Source: JANSYL01 sp965229695
GTDB lineage: Bacteria; Pseudomonadota; Alphaproteobacteria; Rhodobacterales; Rhodobacteraceae
Assembly (NCBI GenBank): GCA_965229695.1
Contig: OZ245921.1
Location: 620,001 to 684,000 of the forward strand
Length of the DNA: 64,000 bases
Direction: 5' to 3'
The notes under the pieces were generated by a model. It searched no databases. It had not been told where the DNA came from and was given only the letters and a program-made list of their open reading frames with translations. Numbering within the stretch: the stretch's first letter is position 1; each line of letters begins with the position of its first letter. Below, piece by piece: positions 26,293 through 34,204 of this stretch. The position numbers and the translations under genes were made by a program.

Positions 26293-26298
26293 CGGCGC

Positions 26299-27837
26299 TC
26301 AATCGGGCGGCGCGGCCTCGACAGGTTCAAGATCACGGGGGCGTGGCCCATCCATATCGGCGGCGCATAGCACGGTGGCCGTGACCGCCTCGGCACTGCC
26401 CCAAAAGGCTGGATCGCGGCTGCAAACCAGAACCAGGCCAGGCGATTGCAGCGCGATACGCATTCGGCAAAGCGCCAGGCGATCCCGTGGGGCAAGATCG
26501 GCGCCACCTTCAGCGACCGATCGCGTCAAGCCGCCCAGGCGGTTTAGCTCGGGTTCAAGCCCAGCCGCGGCCAAGCGTTTCTCGATCTTCGTATCGGTTG
26601 GGCGCGGGCGCAGGCCCAAAACCAGATTGCGCCGCAGGCTGCCTTTGAGAAGCAGCGGCGTGTCCGTCAAAACCCCGATGCGACGGCGCAGACTGCCGGC
26701 GCTGATATCCGCGATCTCGACCTTGTTTAGGCGCAGGGTATCTGGGCCGTCACGGTCCGCCCCGCTTAAACGCGGCGAAATCCGGTGCAACAGATCAACT
26801 GGCAATGACGCGATTTGACCCGCATTGACGCTGACGCGCTGGCCGTCAGCGGCGATGATATCGACCGCAATCGCGCCCGGCGGCAGTTTGCGCCCGCCCT
26901 TTCGCTCATCGGGAACCGGGCGGTTTAGGCGGGCCACCAGCCGATCATGCGCGGCTTTAAACGCGCTCCACCGGGTGACGGCCGTCATCGTGTTGCGAAG
27001 CGGCCTAAGCGTCAAAGCCAGGGCTGCAAGGGCCGCCGCGATACTGGCCGGGGCCAAACCATCGCGGCTGCCGATAAGCAGGATCAGACTTGCTGCGATG
27101 GCGGCGGAGATTTCGGGCAAAACCTTCAGCGCCTCGCCCATCAGCCGCCGTCGCAGCGCCATGCGTTCAACCTGCAAGGCGCGGCGTTGCAGGCGGCGCA
27201 GCTCGGACTGTCGGCGGCCAAAGGCGGCCAGGCTGGGCGCGATCGGCATACGTTCGGCCATATCAGCGGCCATGCGCGCGCGTTGATCGCGCAGATCAAT
27301 CTGGGCTTGCAGCAATCGTTTGCGCCCCAAAACCAACACCAAGAGACTCGGCCCGATCAATCCCGCCGCGACCCAAAGATAAGGCAAGTGCAAGATCGCC
27401 AAGACGCCAATCGCGGTGGGCAGTAACACCCCTGCCTGCACCAAGCGCGGCAGGCCCAAACCGGGCCAGGCGGCAAGCGCCGTTAGATCGCCTGTGACGC
27501 GCAAAATCTGATAGCCCAAGCGCCGTAGGTTCAGATCGGATTGCGCCGAACGGCTGGCATGTTCGAACAGAACCAGCCGGATCGATTTCGCGTAATCCTG
27601 CCCGATCCGTTCCGCTTGAATGCGAAACCGCAACTGCGCCAAGGCGGCGACGATCCCGGCCATGGCCAAAATTGCCAAGGCGGCAAGCGGGATGCCTTGG
27701 CCCGCATGCAAGGCCTGAAAGCTCCAGCGCGTGGCGGCGGCCACCACCACAAGGGCGGTGGCCTGGGTCAGAACCAAGCCGATCAGGCTAAAGCCCAACC
27801 AGCGCCGCCGCCCGTCAAACAGACGCGGCGGGGTCAT
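26299..27837 (-). CDS. ABC exporter-like protein with a degenerate (dead) ATPase domain
   Basis: A 512-residue type I exporter half-transporter: about five or six membrane helices (residues 12-290), then a nucleotide-binding-like domain. The domain can be aligned by its later landmarks: ADISAGSLRRRIGVLTDTPLLLKGSLRRNLVLG matches the Q-loop region and EGGADLAPRDRLALCRMRIA matches the signature region. Walker A (GxxGxGKS/T) is absent, LSGGQ has become LAPRD, and Walker B reads LVLVCSRDP instead of LLLDEP. ATP hydrolysis is therefore unlikely. Its start overlaps the stop of the upstream P-loop gene (ATGA). Confidence 0.82.
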   Translation of the reverse strand: MTPPRLFDGRRRWLGFSLIGLVLTQATALVVVAAATRWSFQALHAGQGIPLAALAILAMAGIVAALAQLRFRIQAERIGQDYAKSIRLVLFEHASRSAQSDLNLRRLGYQILRVTGDLTALAAWPGLGLPRLVQAGVLLPTAIGVLAILHLPYLWVAAGLIGPSLLVLVLGRKRLLQAQIDLRDQRARMAADMAERMPIAPSLAAFGRRQSELRRLQRRALQVERMALRRRLMGEALKVLPEISAAIAASLILLIGSRDGLAPASIAAALAALALTLRPLRNTMTAVTRWSAFKAAHDRLVARLNRPVPDERKGGRKLPPGAIAVDIIAADGQRVSVNAGQIASLPVDLLHRISPRLSGADRDGPDTLRLNKVEIADISAGSLRRRIGVLTDTPLLLKGSLRRNLVLGLRPRPTDTKIEKRLAAAGLEPELNRLGGLTRSVAEGGADLAPRDRLALCRMRIALQSPGLVLVCSRDPAFWGSAEAVTATVLCAADMDGPRPRDLEPVEAAPPD

Positions 27838-28880
27838 GCCGCGGCCTTTGTCGGCGTGGCGCGGACCAGGGCGGCCAGCCGATTGGCCTCGGCCGGGTCC
27901 AGCAATTGATCGCGCGTCAGCGCTTTGACCCCGCAGGCAGCCTCGGCCTCAGCCACAGCCATGGGGGAGCAAGATAGCATCCCCGTTAGCGCGATGGGGC
28001 GTATACCTTTTTGCGCCAGTTGCGCCACACCGCCGGTCGCGGCCAAGGCATCGCCGCAGCAGAACAAGAACCCGGCAAACCGCAACCGCGCGTCGGGATC
28101 GGCCAAAAGCGCTGCGGTTTCACGTTGAAAGACGCCATCAGCCAATTCCATCACCGCCAACTCGCAGCCGCGCGTGGCCCCTTCGGCCACCAAGGTGTCG
28201 ATCCCGGCCAGAATGCGCGGCATCGGCTCCAGATAGGTGGTTGTCATCCCGGCATCGGTGAAATCAGCCACATAAGCCGCGCCCGCATCGGTATAGGCGT
28301 TGAAATCGCCAAAGGCGCCGGTGCCGGTGCCTTTCATGGCAGCCACCTGCCAGCCCGCGCGGGTCAGCCCATGGGCCAAGGCGGCTGTGGCCGTGGTTTT
28401 GCCAGAATTCATCGCAGTGCCGATCACCCCGATCACCGGGATCGCGCCACGCCGCTGGCTGGGGGCCAGGCCGAAGGCGCTGGTGTTCAGCACCATGCCA
28501 TCGGGGCCCGTGATGCGCCCCAGCGGTTGGATGCGCGTGGGCGGCTTGATGCGCTCATTGCGCTGGGTCATGCGCCCGACGCAGCCACCACCTGCCAGCA
28601 GGTCACAGCCTTTGGGGTCAATATCCGCCAGGCCTTCGAACTGATCAGGGGCGTAGCGGGCCGCGCAGGGCAGCACGACCAGATCGCCGGGATACAAGGT
28701 TGCGGGCCGCCCGCTGGGCAATTGGATGCGCCGGTGGTGGCCGATCGACACCACCCGGCCCAGGATCAAATCACCTGGTACCACAGCGGCAAAATCGCTG
28801 GTTAAGCCGGTCGCCAAGCTCTGGTCGATCCGGCGCGTTGCAAAACACCATTTTGCAGTTTTGAAACGAAACTCAGTCAT
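27834..28880 (-). CDS. uncharacterised P-loop NTPase-like protein
   Basis: A 348-residue cytoplasmic protein. Residues 1-140 form a beta-rich domain (VPGDLILGRVVSIGHHRRIQ, YPGDLVVLPCAARYAPDQFE). Residues 145-340 form a dethiobiotin-synthetase/MobB-like P-loop domain with Walker A GTAMNSGKT (Lys161) and the segments MKGTGTGAFGD, DFTDAGMTTTY and AVMELADGVFQRETAAL. The ATG at 28880 follows AAGGAAGA; a longer frame to 28967 overlaps the hydrolase gene. It lies between an alpha/beta hydrolase and the ATPase-dead exporter. I do not know a characterised homologue. Confidence 0.75.
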   Translation of the reverse strand: MTEFRFKTAKWCFATRRIDQSLATGLTSDFAAVVPGDLILGRVVSIGHHRRIQLPSGRPATLYPGDLVVLPCAARYAPDQFEGLADIDPKGCDLLAGGGCVGRMTQRNERIKPPTRIQPLGRITGPDGMVLNTSAFGLAPSQRRGAIPVIGVIGTAMNSGKTTATAALAHGLTRAGWQVAAMKGTGTGAFGDFNAYTDAGAAYVADFTDAGMTTTYLEPMPRILAGIDTLVAEGATRGCELAVMELADGVFQRETAALLADPDARLRFAGFLFCCGDALAATGGVAQLAQKGIRPIALTGMLSCSPMAVAEAEAACGVKALTRDQLLDPAEANRLAALVRATPTKAAA

Positions 28881-28905
28881 GGGAATCTTCCTTTTCTGCA
28901 GGGGG

Positions 28906-29745
28906 TTAGTCGTGGGAGACCCGCCAGGCCAATCCGGCCTCGGCGCATTGGGCAAAGCTGTGGGCACAACCTGGGAGTTCGGTCAGATCAAGATCGGCGG
29001 TGATGCCACGCGCCTGGGCGGCCCGGCTTAACACCTGGGCAAATCGATGGGCGCGGGCCAAGCGGTGACGGCCCTGCCCGGCATCCAGCACCGGGTTTTG
29101 GCGCAGGGCGGGATCGCGCGTCCGATCCTCGGACCCGACATAGATCCGATGTTTGAGCCTCAGGAAATCGTGCAGCTGACCGTGCGCCAGGGTCGGCACA
29201 TCGGGGGTCATCCGGGCCTTTGCCTCGGCCAGGCCCATGGGGAAGGCCAGGCTTTTGTCGGGCAAACAGTACCAACCGGCTGCCGCCACATGCAGGGATG
29301 TCAGCCGCTGCGGATAGAGCATCGCAAAGCGATGCGCCAATTGCGCCCCGCCGGAATAACCAAACAGCACCACACGGCGCGTGTCGGCCAGGCCAAGCTC
29401 TTGCAGGTGATCCAAAAGCGCCAGCAGGGCCAGATCGGGTCGGGCTGCGCCGATGCGCTGAAACCGCGGCCAATCGCGCCGGGAAAAGCGCGGCGTGATC
29501 AAAACCCGACCATGGCGTGCGCAATGGGGCGCAAAGGCCTTGGCCATGGTTCCCGCATCGCGCGAGATGCCATGCAGCGCCAAAAGCGGTGGCAGGTCGG
29601 GGTTGGGGTAATGCGGGCGGCGCACAATCGCGCGCAACCGCCCGGCGGGAGGTCGAATTTCAACGCTATGATAGCGCAGGCCAAACGGCGCTTCGGTGTC
29701 TGTTATGGGTATGGCTGGCATATCTCTACTCTGCTCTTGGGTCAT
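28906..29745 (-). CDS. alpha/beta hydrolase
   Basis: A 279-residue alpha/beta-hydrolase fold protein. The nucleophile elbow is GYSGGAQ (Ser about residue 141), an oxyanion/HG motif is LLALHGISRDAG, and the catalytic His is in LPGCAHSF near the C-terminus. No signal peptide is seen. A later ATG at 29721 (MPAIPITDTEAP) is an alternative start. It is the first gene of a three-gene minus-strand operon with the P-loop protein and the degenerate ABC protein. Substrate unknown; the Dienelactone hydrolase/PHB depolymerase-like class is possible. Confidence 0.82.
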   Translation of the reverse strand: MTQEQSRDMPAIPITDTEAPFGLRYHSVEIRPPAGRLRAIVRRPHYPNPDLPPLLALHGISRDAGTMAKAFAPHCARHGRVLITPRFSRRDWPRFQRIGAARPDLALLALLDHLQELGLADTRRVVLFGYSGGAQLAHRFAMLYPQRLTSLHVAAAGWYCLPDKSLAFPMGLAEAKARMTPDVPTLAHGQLHDFLRLKHRIYVGSEDRTRDPALRQNPVLDAGQGRHRLARAHRFAQVLSRAAQARGITADLDLTELPGCAHSFAQCAEAGLAWRVSHD

Positions 29746-29822
29746 TGGGACCAGTGCAGAGACAACGGCGGGATTAACGGGCTATTCCGCCTTGCCTGGG
29801 AGATGGCGAAATGGCGCCAAAC

Positions 29823-29854
29823 CTAAGTATTATATAATTTCAACAATTACTTAG
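29823..29854. promoter_or_regulatory. AT-rich palindrome in divergent promoter region
   Basis: CTAAGTA (29823-29829) and TACTTAG (29848-29854) form a perfect 7-bp inverted repeat. The 18-bp AT-rich spacer contains TATAAT on both strands. It stands out in GC-rich DNA between the hydrolase operon (minus) and the glycerate kinase-like gene (plus). It is a candidate promoter/operator for one or both. The rest of this 276-bp gap shows nothing I recognise. Confidence 0.55.
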
Positions 29855-30021
29855 ATGTTACCCCGACACCACGCCGGCGGTTTCTTGCGGCTCAAATCGC
29901 GCAGCCTGGCGACAATCCGCGACCGCAATTTCCTCCACCGCCCCTTTGGGAAACTGGGGAATAGGTCGCGCGCCCAGTTCGTTCTTCTCCTGAAGATGGA
30001 AAGGCTCGGGGGCCGCTTAAA

Positions 30022-31197
30022 ATGACTTTGACAATTCTGATCGCCCCATCGGCGTTTAAAGATATCCTTCCCGTGGATGAGGTGATCCGCGCCATCAGCG
30101 ACGGCGTGCGCCGCGCCATGCCAACCGCGCGCATCTTGTCAGCCCCAATGGTCAATGGTGGCGAAGGCACCGTTGCCGCCCTGGTGGCGGCAAGCTGGGG
30201 TGAGACCATCGAAAGCCGCTTCACCGGCCCTCTGGGCACGCCCGTCGCGGGGTATTGGGGACTGCTGGGTGGCAACACCACACGCACTGCCGTGATCGAA
30301 ACCGCCGCTGCCACTGGCATGTCACTGGTGCCCGAAGGCCAGCGTGATCCAATGGCCATGACCAGTTTTGGAGTCGGCGAGTTGATCAAGGACGCCTTGG
30401 ATGCCGGGGTTGAGCGCATTTTGATCGGTTGCGACGACACCGAAGTTAGCGATGGCGGTGCAGGGTTGGCCCGAGCGCTGGGCGCGAAGCTTTTGGACGG
30501 CAACGGCAAAGAACTGGAACCAGGCGCTGGCCCCCTATCGCAGCTTCGCCGCGTGGATCTGGACGGGCTCGACCCGCGTTTGTGCAAGGTCAAGATCGAC
30601 GTGGCCGTAAACTGGCAAAACCAGCTTTTGGGCCCGCGCGGCGTGGCGCGCAGGCTCGGCCAGGGCAAAAGCGCCGCGCCCTATCAGACCGCGCTGCTTG
30701 AGGCGTCGATGACCCGCTGGGCGGCTTGTCTGCGCGCGACAACCGGGGTCGAGGTGGCCAAGATGCCGGGGGCCGGGGCCTCGGGCGGTATTGCGGCGGG
30801 CCTGGCCGCGATCACGGGCGCCACGCTTTACCCGCGATACGGCATCATTCTGGACTATCTGAATTTCAACCGAATGCTTGATGATGCCGATCTGGTCATC
30901 ACGGCGGACGGCGCGATGGAGGCCCTGGGCCATGACGGCAAAGCCCCGGGTGAGGTCGGCCGCCGCGCGCATGCCCGGGGCGTGCCCGCGATTGCGCTGG
31001 CGGGGCTGTTGGACAGCGACCGGTCCGATCCCCTTTCCCACGGAATTTCCGCCTTTGCCCCGGTGCGGATGCAGGCCTGTTGCGCCGATCATCCGATCGA
31101 AAGCAGCGCCGCCCAATTGCGCCGTGGAACGGAAAACGCGCTGCGCATGATGGGGGTTGGATTGCGATTGTCGGATTCGCCCCGCGCCGCGATGTGA
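30022..31197 (+). CDS. glycerate kinase-like protein (GlxK family)
   Basis: A 391-residue member of the glycerate 2-kinase type I family, which normally phosphorylates D-glycerate with ATP. Family landmarks are APSAFKDILPVDE, PMVNGGEGT, TSFGVGELIKDALD, SDGGAGLARALGAKLLD and GAGASGGIAAGL. Several deviate from the usual consensus: the normal DGGEGT is NGGEGT, the DVTNPLxGP block reads AVNWQNQLLGP, and the late TGEGxxDxQT block reads TADGAMEALGHDGK. This suggests a changed substrate or activity. It is divergent from the hydrolase / P-loop / ABC operon. Confidence 0.78.
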   Translation: MTLTILIAPSAFKDILPVDEVIRAISDGVRRAMPTARILSAPMVNGGEGTVAALVAASWGETIESRFTGPLGTPVAGYWGLLGGNTTRTAVIETAAATGMSLVPEGQRDPMAMTSFGVGELIKDALDAGVERILIGCDDTEVSDGGAGLARALGAKLLDGNGKELEPGAGPLSQLRRVDLDGLDPRLCKVKIDVAVNWQNQLLGPRGVARRLGQGKSAAPYQTALLEASMTRWAACLRATTGVEVAKMPGAGASGGIAAGLAAITGATLYPRYGIILDYLNFNRMLDDADLVITADGAMEALGHDGKAPGEVGRRAHARGVPAIALAGLLDSDRSDPLSHGISAFAPVRMQACCADHPIESSAAQLRRGTENALRMMGVGLRLSDSPRAAM

Positions 31198-31239
31198 GAT
31201 ACCCGCGCCCGGCAATCATCGCTTTTTCTGCAAAGCCTT

Positions 31240-31265
31240 GGAATAATCCCCCGCGTGGCAGCGTT
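31240..31265 (+). promoter_or_regulatory. candidate ECF-sigma promoter of the sigma factor gene
   Basis: GGAAT (31240-31244), 17 bp, CGTT (31262-31265), lying 35 bp before the sigma factor ATG. The arrangement resembles GGAAC-N16/17-CGTT promoters read by alphaproteobacterial ECF sigma factors. A matching element precedes the subtilase gene. Confidence 0.6.
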
Positions 31266-31299
31266 GTCCGGGCAATGATGTCAAGTTAGGAGCGGTCAG

Positions 31300-31806
31300 A
31301 TGACAGATCGATTTCGACAGGATCTGGTGGCCTTGGTCCCCAAGCTGCGCCGCTTTGCGCTGTCGCTGACCAATAACGCGACCGATGCCGACGATCTTGT
31401 GCAATCGGCCTGTGTCAAAGCCCTGAAGAACGCCGCGCAGTTTCGCGAGGGCACGCGGATGGACAGCTGGATGTATCGTATCATCCAGACGCTTTGGATC
31501 GATGACCGTCGGCGCGCCAAAACCCGTGGGGCCGCTGTGGACCCCGAAGAGGCCGGGCTGAGCGACGGGGGCAAAGGCGCGCGCCTGGCCGAAGATCGCA
31601 TGATGCTTGGCATGGTGCGTGAGGCGATGGAAAGCCTGCCCGAAGCGCAACGCGCGGTTCTTTCGCTCGTGGCCATTGAGGGGCTGAGCTACAAAGAAAC
31701 CGCCGAAGTTCTGGATGTGCCCCTTGGCACCGTGATGAGCCGCCTTTCGCGCGCCCGCGAAACGCTGCTGCCGCAACTTGGAATGACGAAAGGGGGCATG
31801 CAATGA
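31300..31806 (+). CDS. ECF-type RNA polymerase sigma factor
   Basis: A 168-residue sigma-70 family protein with region 2 (residues 8-75: RRFALSLTNNATDADDLVQSACVKAL, then SWMYRIIQTLWID) and region 4 (residues 105-155: LPEAQRAVLSLVAIEGLSYKE, then LDVPLGTVMSRLSRARE). There is no region 1.1 or 3. Its stop overlaps the start of the anti-sigma gene by 4 bp, so the two are coupled. It is probably released from the membrane-bound anti-sigma factor by an envelope signal. Promoter motifs suggest that it also drives the convergent subtilase gene. Confidence 0.93.
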   Translation: MTDRFRQDLVALVPKLRRFALSLTNNATDADDLVQSACVKALKNAAQFREGTRMDSWMYRIIQTLWIDDRRRAKTRGAAVDPEEAGLSDGGKGARLAEDRMMLGMVREAMESLPEAQRAVLSLVAIEGLSYKETAEVLDVPLGTVMSRLSRARETLLPQLGMTKGGMQ

Positions 31807-32564
31807 CCCTTGAAACCGTGATGGACAAAACCCGCCTGGCTGCCTTTGCCGATGGCGAACTGACCCCGGAAGAAGCCGCCGAAGTGGTGATGCATCTGGC
31901 AAACCATCCGCAGGATCAGGCCTATGTCGATGATCTGATGGCCGCCAACGAAGCGTTGGCCGCTGCCTTTGACGCGCCCATGCGTGAACCCGTGCCCGCC
32001 GCCATCGAAGCCGCGATCATGGGAGAGCCGGAAACCGCACAGGTGATCCCTTTTCGCCGGAAACCGGCCGCTGTTTGGGCGGGTGCGGGGCTGGCCTTGG
32101 CGGCATCTGTCGCGCTGGCTGTCGTGGTTTTTCCAGGCTTGTCCGGCCCTGGGTCGGGGGGTGAGCGCCTGGCCGTTGGGCCAGTCGCACAAGGCTCGGA
32201 ACTGGCGCAGACGCTGAACACCCTGCCCTCTGGCGCGCCGGAGGCATTTGGCGACGAGGGTGAGGTGATGATCCTGGCCACCTTGCCCATCGATGGCGGC
32301 TATTGCCGCGAGGTCGAGATCATCGATACCTCGGCTGAGCGGATCGATCTGGGCATCGCTTGCACCCAAGGTGCGGGCTGGCAGGTTGAAGTCACGATGA
32401 GCGAACCTCTGGCCGCCACCGGGACCGAGACGGGCTTTGTCACCGCCAGCGGAACCGAAGCGCAGGGGCTGCAACCCTTCCTCGACCGGCTTGGCGCAGG
32501 CGCGGTGCTAGACCCAGCGGCCGAGGCCGCAGCGATTGCCAATACCTGGCAGCCCGAAAGCTAA
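31803..32564 (+). CDS. membrane anti-sigma factor
   Basis: A 253-residue protein whose N-terminus (residues 8-55: KTRLAAFADGELTPEEAAEVVMHL) matches the anti-sigma N-domain. A single membrane helix follows (about 88-112, VWAGAGLALAASVALAVVVF) and a periplasmic C-terminal domain of about 140 residues. It lacks the HxxxCxxC zinc motif; the N-domain has no Cys. It overlaps the sigma gene by 4 bp, and its 3' end overlaps the subtilase 3' end by 4 bp in convergent orientation. Confidence 0.87.
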   Translation: MTLETVMDKTRLAAFADGELTPEEAAEVVMHLANHPQDQAYVDDLMAANEALAAAFDAPMREPVPAAIEAAIMGEPETAQVIPFRRKPAAVWAGAGLALAASVALAVVVFPGLSGPGSGGERLAVGPVAQGSELAQTLNTLPSGAPEAFGDEGEVMILATLPIDGGYCREVEIIDTSAERIDLGIACTQGAGWQVEVTMSEPLAATGTETGFVTASGTEAQGLQPFLDRLGAGAVLDPAAEAAAIANTWQPES

Positions 32565-33997
32565 GGGGCGCAAAGGTCATGGGCTTGCAACAAACCATGC
32601 CCAAACAATTCATCAAATCCCGGCGCCCCCAAATCGCGGGCGCCGGCAATCAATTGATCCGCCACCTCCAAGGGCGTCAAATCGGGCGAACGGCTCAAGA
32701 CCATGGCGGCGGCAGCCGTGACCGTGGGCACGGCAAAAGAGGTGCCGGTTTTGAACCGCGCCCCGCTGATCGAGGTTGCCGCCAGGATCGACACCCCCGG
32801 CGCGGCCAGATCCACATGTGCCCCGCGTTGGGCCTGACGATAAATGCGACCGCTATTGTCAACGGCTGTCACCGCCAAGACATCCTCGTAAGCCGCGGGA
32901 TAGGCCGCGCCGCCCCTGGGCCCGGCATTGCCAACGGCGGCGACCACAACGATCCCCGCCTCGCCAATCAACCGATCCACCGCCGCTTCCAGCAAGCGAT
33001 TGTCGGGGCCAGCCAGCGACAGGTTGATCACCCGCGCGCCTCGTTCGGCCAACACATCCAGTCCGCGCAGGATAGAGACCAGATCAGCGCGTTCATCCCC
33101 ACCGGCGCGGGTGAAGGCATCGATGGCGATCATTTCCGCTTCGGCCACCAGGCCGGGCACCCGGCTTTCGCTGCTGCCGATCAAAAGCGACGCAACCGCT
33201 GTGCCGTGAACCGCACGCGAAGATGTCGCGGCGGGGTCGGCCCCCGCCACGACCTCAAGCGCCGCGCCCTCTAATATCTCATGATCGGGATTGATGCCGG
33301 TATCGATCATGCCAATGGGCACCGTCACCCGGCATTCTTCGGGCGGCGTCGGCCCCCTTGGCCAGGCAATCAATTCCCATGACGAACAGTTTGGATGGTC
33401 ACAGGGGGTGGCTGAAACAGGCTGAAGGCTGCTTTGTTCGGTGCGGTAGAAATGGTTGTAATCCGCCGTCCGGCCTGAGGGCAGCGCGCGCACGCGATCG
33501 CGTGCCTCTTCCAAATCCACACCTGCGGGGGTGGTCAGCCGATTCAGCACCCAGGTGAGGGTCTGCAAGGTGATGGTTTCGGTCAGCGTGTACCCTTCAT
33601 CGAGCAGCGCTTGCAGATCTTCGGCGGCCAGATCGAACACCACGATTTCGGCATTGGCCTGTTCCGGCAAAGATGGCGGCACACCGCCCGAGGGTGGGCG
33701 CGCCGGCTGGCGCGGTCGGTTGGGTTGGAAGATGCGCGGCAAGATGCGAATGGGTGTCCCCGAACGGCCTGCGGTGCCTCGTATCCCGCCACCGCTGGAA
33801 CCGGTCTGGCGCCAATCGCTGCCGCCCCCGCCCCCATCGTCGTCATCATCATCGTCGTCATCGTCATCATCATCGTCATCCGCCCAAGCGATCGAAACGA
33901 AGCTGGCCGAAAACATGTCGCCGCCCGTGTTGGGCCAACCCAATGCCAGGCAGATGACCGAAAGGGTCAAAAGACGCAGGAATTTGCGTAGCAACAT
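32561..33997 (-). CDS. secreted subtilisin-family serine protease with poly-aspartate tract
   Basis: A 478-residue S8 peptidase. The catalytic triad is visible: Asp in GMIDTGINPDHE, His in AVHGTAVASLLIG and Ser in TGTSFAVPTVTAAAA, with the oxyanion Asn in AAVGNAGPRGG. A signal peptide precedes residue 40. Right after the cleavage site lies a run of 15 Asp, then five Gly and a Pro/Arg-rich linker. The ATG at 33997 follows GAGGA; a TTG at 34012 is possible. It is convergent with the anti-sigma gene. It could be a sigma-regulon effector. Confidence 0.92.
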   Translation of the reverse strand: MLLRKFLRLLTLSVICLALGWPNTGGDMFSASFVSIAWADDDDDDDDDDDDDDDGGGGGSDWRQTGSSGGGIRGTAGRSGTPIRILPRIFQPNRPRQPARPPSGGVPPSLPEQANAEIVVFDLAAEDLQALLDEGYTLTETITLQTLTWVLNRLTTPAGVDLEEARDRVRALPSGRTADYNHFYRTEQSSLQPVSATPCDHPNCSSWELIAWPRGPTPPEECRVTVPIGMIDTGINPDHEILEGAALEVVAGADPAATSSRAVHGTAVASLLIGSSESRVPGLVAEAEMIAIDAFTRAGGDERADLVSILRGLDVLAERGARVINLSLAGPDNRLLEAAVDRLIGEAGIVVVAAVGNAGPRGGAAYPAAYEDVLAVTAVDNSGRIYRQAQRGAHVDLAAPGVSILAATSISGARFKTGTSFAVPTVTAAAAMVLSRSPDLTPLEVADQLIAGARDLGAPGFDELFGHGLLQAHDLCAP

Positions 33998-34034
33998 TAA
34001 GAGGGTCCTCAAGGGCGTGCAGTGTCACCATGAT

Positions 34035-34059
34035 AACGCCAAAGGTACCGCTCTATTCC
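34035..34059 (-). promoter_or_regulatory. candidate ECF-sigma promoter of the subtilase gene
   Basis: On the minus strand GGAAT (34059-34055) is followed after 16 bp by CGTT (34038-34035), 38 bp upstream of the subtilase ATG. It matches the GGAAT-N17-CGTT element before the sigma factor gene, suggesting that the protease is a target of the neighbouring sigma factor. Confidence 0.6.
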
Positions 34060-34204
34060 AGTCTTAATGTCCCATTAGCGGCGCTTTGCGCCAATTGATG
34101 CTGTAATTCTGCCGGAAATTGCCAAATCACAGGGGGCCGATTGGGAAAACCGCTTTGGAATGCGGGGCAAAACCAAATTCAAAGATCGTTCGCCGACGCG
34201 CCGG

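Noticed and set aside
33841..33880. Trinucleotide repeat that might be a microsatellite
   Set aside because: The GAT/GAC order is irregular and encodes the Asp tract of the subtilase, so it is better treated as a protein feature.
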